In this document: positions 61,115 through 64,000 of the stretch, piece after piece
How the letters are laid out: every line of letters starts with the position of its first letter
Position numbering within the stretch: the first letter of the stretch is position 1
Assembly: GCF_016901995.1 (NCBI RefSeq)
Contig: NZ_JACJLE010000011.1
Location: 1 to 64,000, forward strand
DNA: 64,000 nucleotides
Source of the DNA: Bacteroides caecigallinarum
GTDB lineage: Bacteria; Bacteroidota; Bacteroidia; Bacteroidales; Bacteroidaceae
Reading direction: 5' to 3'
The notes under the pieces: model-generated
What the model was told of the DNA's origin: nothing
What the model saw: only the letters and a program-made list of their open reading frames with translations
Database searches by the model: none
Translations under genes and position numbers: made by a program

Positions 61115-63007
61115 TTACTCAAGATAAGTATATCCATAAAGTCCAGAACGATAGTTAGAGAGGAATTCCTTTCCTTCTTCGAGCGAGATACGTCCTTCTT
61201 TCACAGACTTGGTAACCCAAGTTTCCAGCGTACGCACAAGTTTCTTAGGATTGTACTGTACATAGTCGAGCACTTCCGCTACAGTCTCACCGTCTATCAC
61301 CTGGTCGATGCTGTAACCCTTCTCGTTTACAGTTACGTGAACCGCATTTGTATCACCGAACAGATTGTGCATATCGCCAAGGATTTCCTGATAAGCACCT
61401 ACAAGGAATACACCGATATAATACGAATCCTTGCCTTTAAGAGTATGAACAGGCAAATCATGGGATACACTCCTTGAAGAAACGAAGTTGGCAATCTTAC
61501 CATCAGAGTCACAAGTGATATCCTGCAGAGTAGCTGTACGGTCAGGTTTCTCATCAAGACGCTGTATAGGCATGATAGGGAAAATCTGGTCGATAGCCCA
61601 AGAGTCAGGCAAAGACTGGAAAAGAGAGAAATTACAGAAATACTTGTCGGCAAGCAATTTGTCTATATTTCTGAATTCTTCAGGTACATGCTTCAATCCT
61701 GAAGCTATCTGGGTTATTTCACGTGTGACAGACCAGTAAAGTTTCTCAATCTGCGCTCTTGTCTTCAAATCTACGATACCATGGCTGAACAGGTCAAGAG
61801 TTTCCTCGCGAATCTGCTGAGCATCATGCCAAGCCTCCAGCATACGGCTTTGGTTCAGATTATCCCAGATTTCGTAAAGTTCCTGCACTAGTTCATGATC
61901 ATCCGGTGACACCTCAAAATCATCATCCATAGCAGGTAATGAAGCTGTTTCGAGCACTTCGAAAATCAATACAGAATGATGGGCAGTAAGCGAACGTCCA
62001 CTCTCTGTAATAATATTAGGATGAGGGATACCGTTCTTGTTGCTGGCATCCACCATTATAGAAATTGAGTCGTTCACATATTCCTGAATAGAGTAATTCA
62101 CACTACTTTCGCTGTTAGGAGAACGGGTACCGTCGTAATCTACTCCCAGACCACCGCCTATATCGACAAACTCTACAGGGAATCCCAACTGATGTAGCTG
62201 CACATAGAACTGTGAGGCCTCTCTGAGGGCAGTCTTGATACGGCGAATTTTTGTCACCTGGCTACCGATATGGAAATGGATCAACTTCAGACAGTCCTTC
62301 ATATCCTTCTTTTCTATGAAGTCGAGTGCTTCAAGAAGTTCGCTTGAAGTCAGTCCGAACTTACTTGCATCGCCACCGCTTTCTTCCCATTTACCACTAC
62401 CAGACGAAGCCAACTTGATACGGATACCAATGTTAGGACGGACATTAAGCTGTTTTGCCATCTTGGCAATCAGTCTCAGTTCGTTCATTTTCTCCACTAC
62501 AAGGAAAATACGTTTACCCATCTTCTGAGCCAGAAGAGCCAGTTCGATGTAGCTTTCATCCTTATATCCATTACAGATTATAAGAGAATCAGAATCGGTA
62601 TTGATGGCTATCACGGCATGCAGTTCAGGTTTTGAACCGGCTTCCAGTCCTAGATTGAATTTCTTTCCGTGGCTGATTATTTCCTCCACCACAGGACGCA
62701 TCTGATTCACCTTGATGGGATAGATGATGAAGTTTTGAGCATTGTAGCCATACTCCTTCGATGCCTCTACAAAACAATTCGAAATTTTCTCAATTCGGTT
62801 GTCCAGGATATCCGGGAAGCGCACCAGCATAGGAGCTGTGACATCCCTAAGCTGAAGTTCGTCCACCAATTCCTTCAGATCCACAGCCACTCCGTCCTTT
62901 CGCGGAGTAACCACCACATGTCCCTTCTCGTTTATTCCAAAATAAGAAACACCCCATCCGGTGATGTTATAAAGCTCTTCCGAGTCTTCAATACGCCATT
63001 TTCGCAT
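61115..63007 (-). CDS. speA: Biosynthetic arginine decarboxylase
   Basis: A 630-residue PLP enzyme from the ATG at 63007 (MRKWRIEDSEELYNITGWG); a longer frame to 63064 adds residues not expected in the family. The fold-III decarboxylase barrel has IIYPIKVNQMRPVVEEI (PLP Lys), IHFHIGSQV and FVDIGGGLGVDYDGTRS. The C-terminal beta domain completes it. It makes agmatine from arginine, the first step to putrescine. Length is normal for SpeA. aroK lies upstream in the same direction. Confidence 0.95.
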   Translation of the reverse strand: MRKWRIEDSEELYNITGWGVSYFGINEKGHVVVTPRKDGVAVDLKELVDELQLRDVTAPMLVRFPDILDNRIEKISNCFVEASKEYGYNAQNFIIYPIKVNQMRPVVEEIISHGKKFNLGLEAGSKPELHAVIAINTDSDSLIICNGYKDESYIELALLAQKMGKRIFLVVEKMNELRLIAKMAKQLNVRPNIGIRIKLASSGSGKWEESGGDASKFGLTSSELLEALDFIEKKDMKDCLKLIHFHIGSQVTKIRRIKTALREASQFYVQLHQLGFPVEFVDIGGGLGVDYDGTRSPNSESSVNYSIQEYVNDSISIMVDASNKNGIPHPNIITESGRSLTAHHSVLIFEVLETASLPAMDDDFEVSPDDHELVQELYEIWDNLNQSRMLEAWHDAQQIREETLDLFSHGIVDLKTRAQIEKLYWSVTREITQIASGLKHVPEEFRNIDKLLADKYFCNFSLFQSLPDSWAIDQIFPIMPIQRLDEKPDRTATLQDITCDSDGKIANFVSSRSVSHDLPVHTLKGKDSYYIGVFLVGAYQEILGDMHNLFGDTNAVHVTVNEKGYSIDQVIDGETVAEVLDYVQYNPKKLVRTLETWVTKSVKEGRISLEEGKEFLSNYRSGLYGYTYLE

Positions 63008-63067
63008 TTTGTAAGTTGTGAATTTATGAGTTAATAAGTATCTGAGTTTGTAAACCGCCCCCAATTA

Positions 63068-63601
63068 TTAGTTATCAATATTTATTATCAATTTTCTAAG
63101 TTCTTCCACTGTTTCGTCTATCTGACTTCTGCTTTCAAGTCTGCTTCCATCCAGCCTTATCGCAGCCTGCGAGTAGAAAGGCATTCTGTGTTCCAGTCCA
63201 TCGGCAATTGTCTGTTTAAGCTCATCATCCGATTTTCCTGCCACCAAAGGCCTGTTGGCCGCTGCCTGTTTCAACCTTCTGAACAGTACATCGGATGCCG
63301 TATCCAAAAAGACAGTTACCCCACAGCTGTTCATAAACTCCATATTGTCAAAAAAACACGGAGTACCTCCACCACATGCAACTATCACATTCTCGAATTC
63401 TGCGACTTCTAGAAGCATCTTTCTCTCGAGTTGACGAAAACCATCTTCCCCACGGGTTGCAAATATATCGCGTATGGTAGAATGCATACGCTCCTCGATA
63501 TACCAATCCAGGTCAATAAAACTAAGACCACATGCCCTAGCATAAGCTTTACCAAGAGTAGTCTTACCCGATGCCATATATCCGGTCAGGAAAATTCTCA
63601 T
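63068..63601 (-). CDS. aroK: Shikimate kinase
   Basis: A 177-residue kinase with Walker A GYMASGKTTLGKA (about 7-19), shikimate-binding FIDLDWYIEE and the ACGGGTPCF motif. It phosphorylates shikimate at C3, one step ahead of AroA, which is also in this window. It lies between topA and speA, all in the same direction. Confidence 0.95.
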   Translation of the reverse strand: MRIFLTGYMASGKTTLGKAYARACGLSFIDLDWYIEERMHSTIRDIFATRGEDGFRQLERKMLLEVAEFENVIVACGGGTPCFFDNMEFMNSCGVTVFLDTASDVLFRRLKQAAANRPLVAGKSDDELKQTIADGLEHRMPFYSQAAIRLDGSRLESRSQIDETVEELRKLIINIDN

Positions 63602-63626
63602 TGATTTCTTTAGTTTTTAGTTATCG

Positions 63627-63683
63627 GTTGTTAGTTTTTAGTTCTTTTTTATTAGAAAAATACCAGAACTAAAAACTAACAAC
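63627..63683. repeat. Perfect 19-bp inverted repeat after topA
   Basis: GTTGTTAGTTTTTAGTTCT (63627-63645) and its exact complement (63665-63683) are separated by 19 nt. It lies between the topA stop (63695) and aroK and may be a terminator or a dispersed hairpin; related TTAGTTTTTAG units lie next to it. Confidence 0.65.
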
Positions 63684-63694
63684 TCTTACTATAC

Positions 63695-64000
63695 TTATTT
63701 CTTTCTTTTTCGTGTCTCAGCCTTTGTTTTCTGCAGTTCAATCACCTTGAAACAAGCCTCTGCAGTAAGGTCGGCAGGCTCTACACCAGAAGGTATCTTG
63801 TAATTCTTTCCTTCACTTGCAATGTAAGGTCCGTATCTTCCGTTCAACACCTGCAGGTCAGGATAATCAGCAAATACTTTTATTACCTTCTTTGCTTCTG
63901 CATCCTGTTTGTCCTTTATCATCTGTACAGCTTCTTCCAAAGTAATTGACAAAGGATCCTTATCCTTAGGTACAGACACATATATATTGTCATACTTGAC
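63695..64000 (-). CDS. topA: DNA topoisomerase I, C-terminal end (partial)
   Basis: The last 101 codons of a gene that continues past the right edge; the frame stays open from 64000 (VKYDNIYVSVPKD) to the stop at 63695. The pattern LNGRYGPYIASEGKNYKIP is the C-terminal repeat of bacterial topoisomerase I in Bacteroidetes, and a basic tail (ETRKRKK) follows. The catalytic part is not in the window, so the call rests on this repeat. Confidence 0.85.
   Translation of the reverse strand, partial: VKYDNIYVSVPKDKDPLSITLEEAVQMIKDKQDAEAKKVIKVFADYPDLQVLNGRYGPYIASEGKNYKIPSGVEPADLTAEACFKVIELQKTKAETRKRKK

Overview
The window comes from a Bacteroidales genome (Bacteroides or Phocaeicola type). The evidence is SusC/SusD genes, many lipoproteins with Bacteroidetes-style lipoboxes, promoters of the TTTG/TAnnTTTG type in front of most genes, a Xus-type iron-uptake operon, and an arginine operon in the order known from Bacteroides. 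The assignment rests on recognised protein families and motifs read by eye; no database search was possible.

Left edge (1-786): on the minus strand this looks like the tandem promoters and leader of a ribosomal RNA operon whose 16S gene lies just outside the window. Next come a 0.18 kb MITE-like element and an array of tandem palindromes. 787-16555 (minus strand, clearly more GC-rich than the rest): a SusC/SusD surface locus read susC, susD, DUF4984 lipoprotein, a large folded repeat, DUF5003 lipoprotein, two leucine-rich-repeat lipoproteins, a subtilisin-family protease lipoprotein, a DUF1573 protein and a lipocalin-like lipoprotein. There is no glycosidase, so protein or peptide is a likelier substrate than glycan. 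About 870 bp of AT-rich leader precede susC.

17428-25679: a CBS-domain membrane protein, then a xusABC-like operon (TonB receptor, DUF4374 lipoprotein, PepSY membrane protein), a second tandem-palindrome array, and an ATPase of the archaeal-ATPase/DUF234 type behind a 16-bp inverted repeat. 25681-39998: a sigma-54 promoter leads into a tripartite export operon made of an adaptor, six FtsX/MacB-type permeases arranged as three A/B pairs, a single ATPase, a TolC-like channel, and its own NtrC-type regulator and histidine kinase.

40055-50050: housekeeping and small operons (aldo/keto reductase; aroA, small membrane protein, ZnuB-like permease, tsaE, Imm17-like protein; XRE-cupin regulator with acyl-CoA synthetase; proB; a winged-helix regulator with its membrane partner; HAD phosphatase). 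50054-51655: a three-gene HipBST-like toxin-antitoxin module with three evenly spaced operators. 52591-59395: argR, a GNAT acyltransferase (likely the first enzyme of the succinylated arginine route), argG, argC, argD, proC and a MATE exporter. 59376-64000 (minus): a YgjP-type peptidase, argB, speA, aroK and the 3' end of topA.

The most notable items are the six-permease sigma-54 export operon, the HipBST-like module with a TLT motif and zinc-knuckle-like N-terminus, and three separate arrays of short tandem palindromes with GTTT...AAAC cores and unit lengths of 22, 21 and 11 bp.
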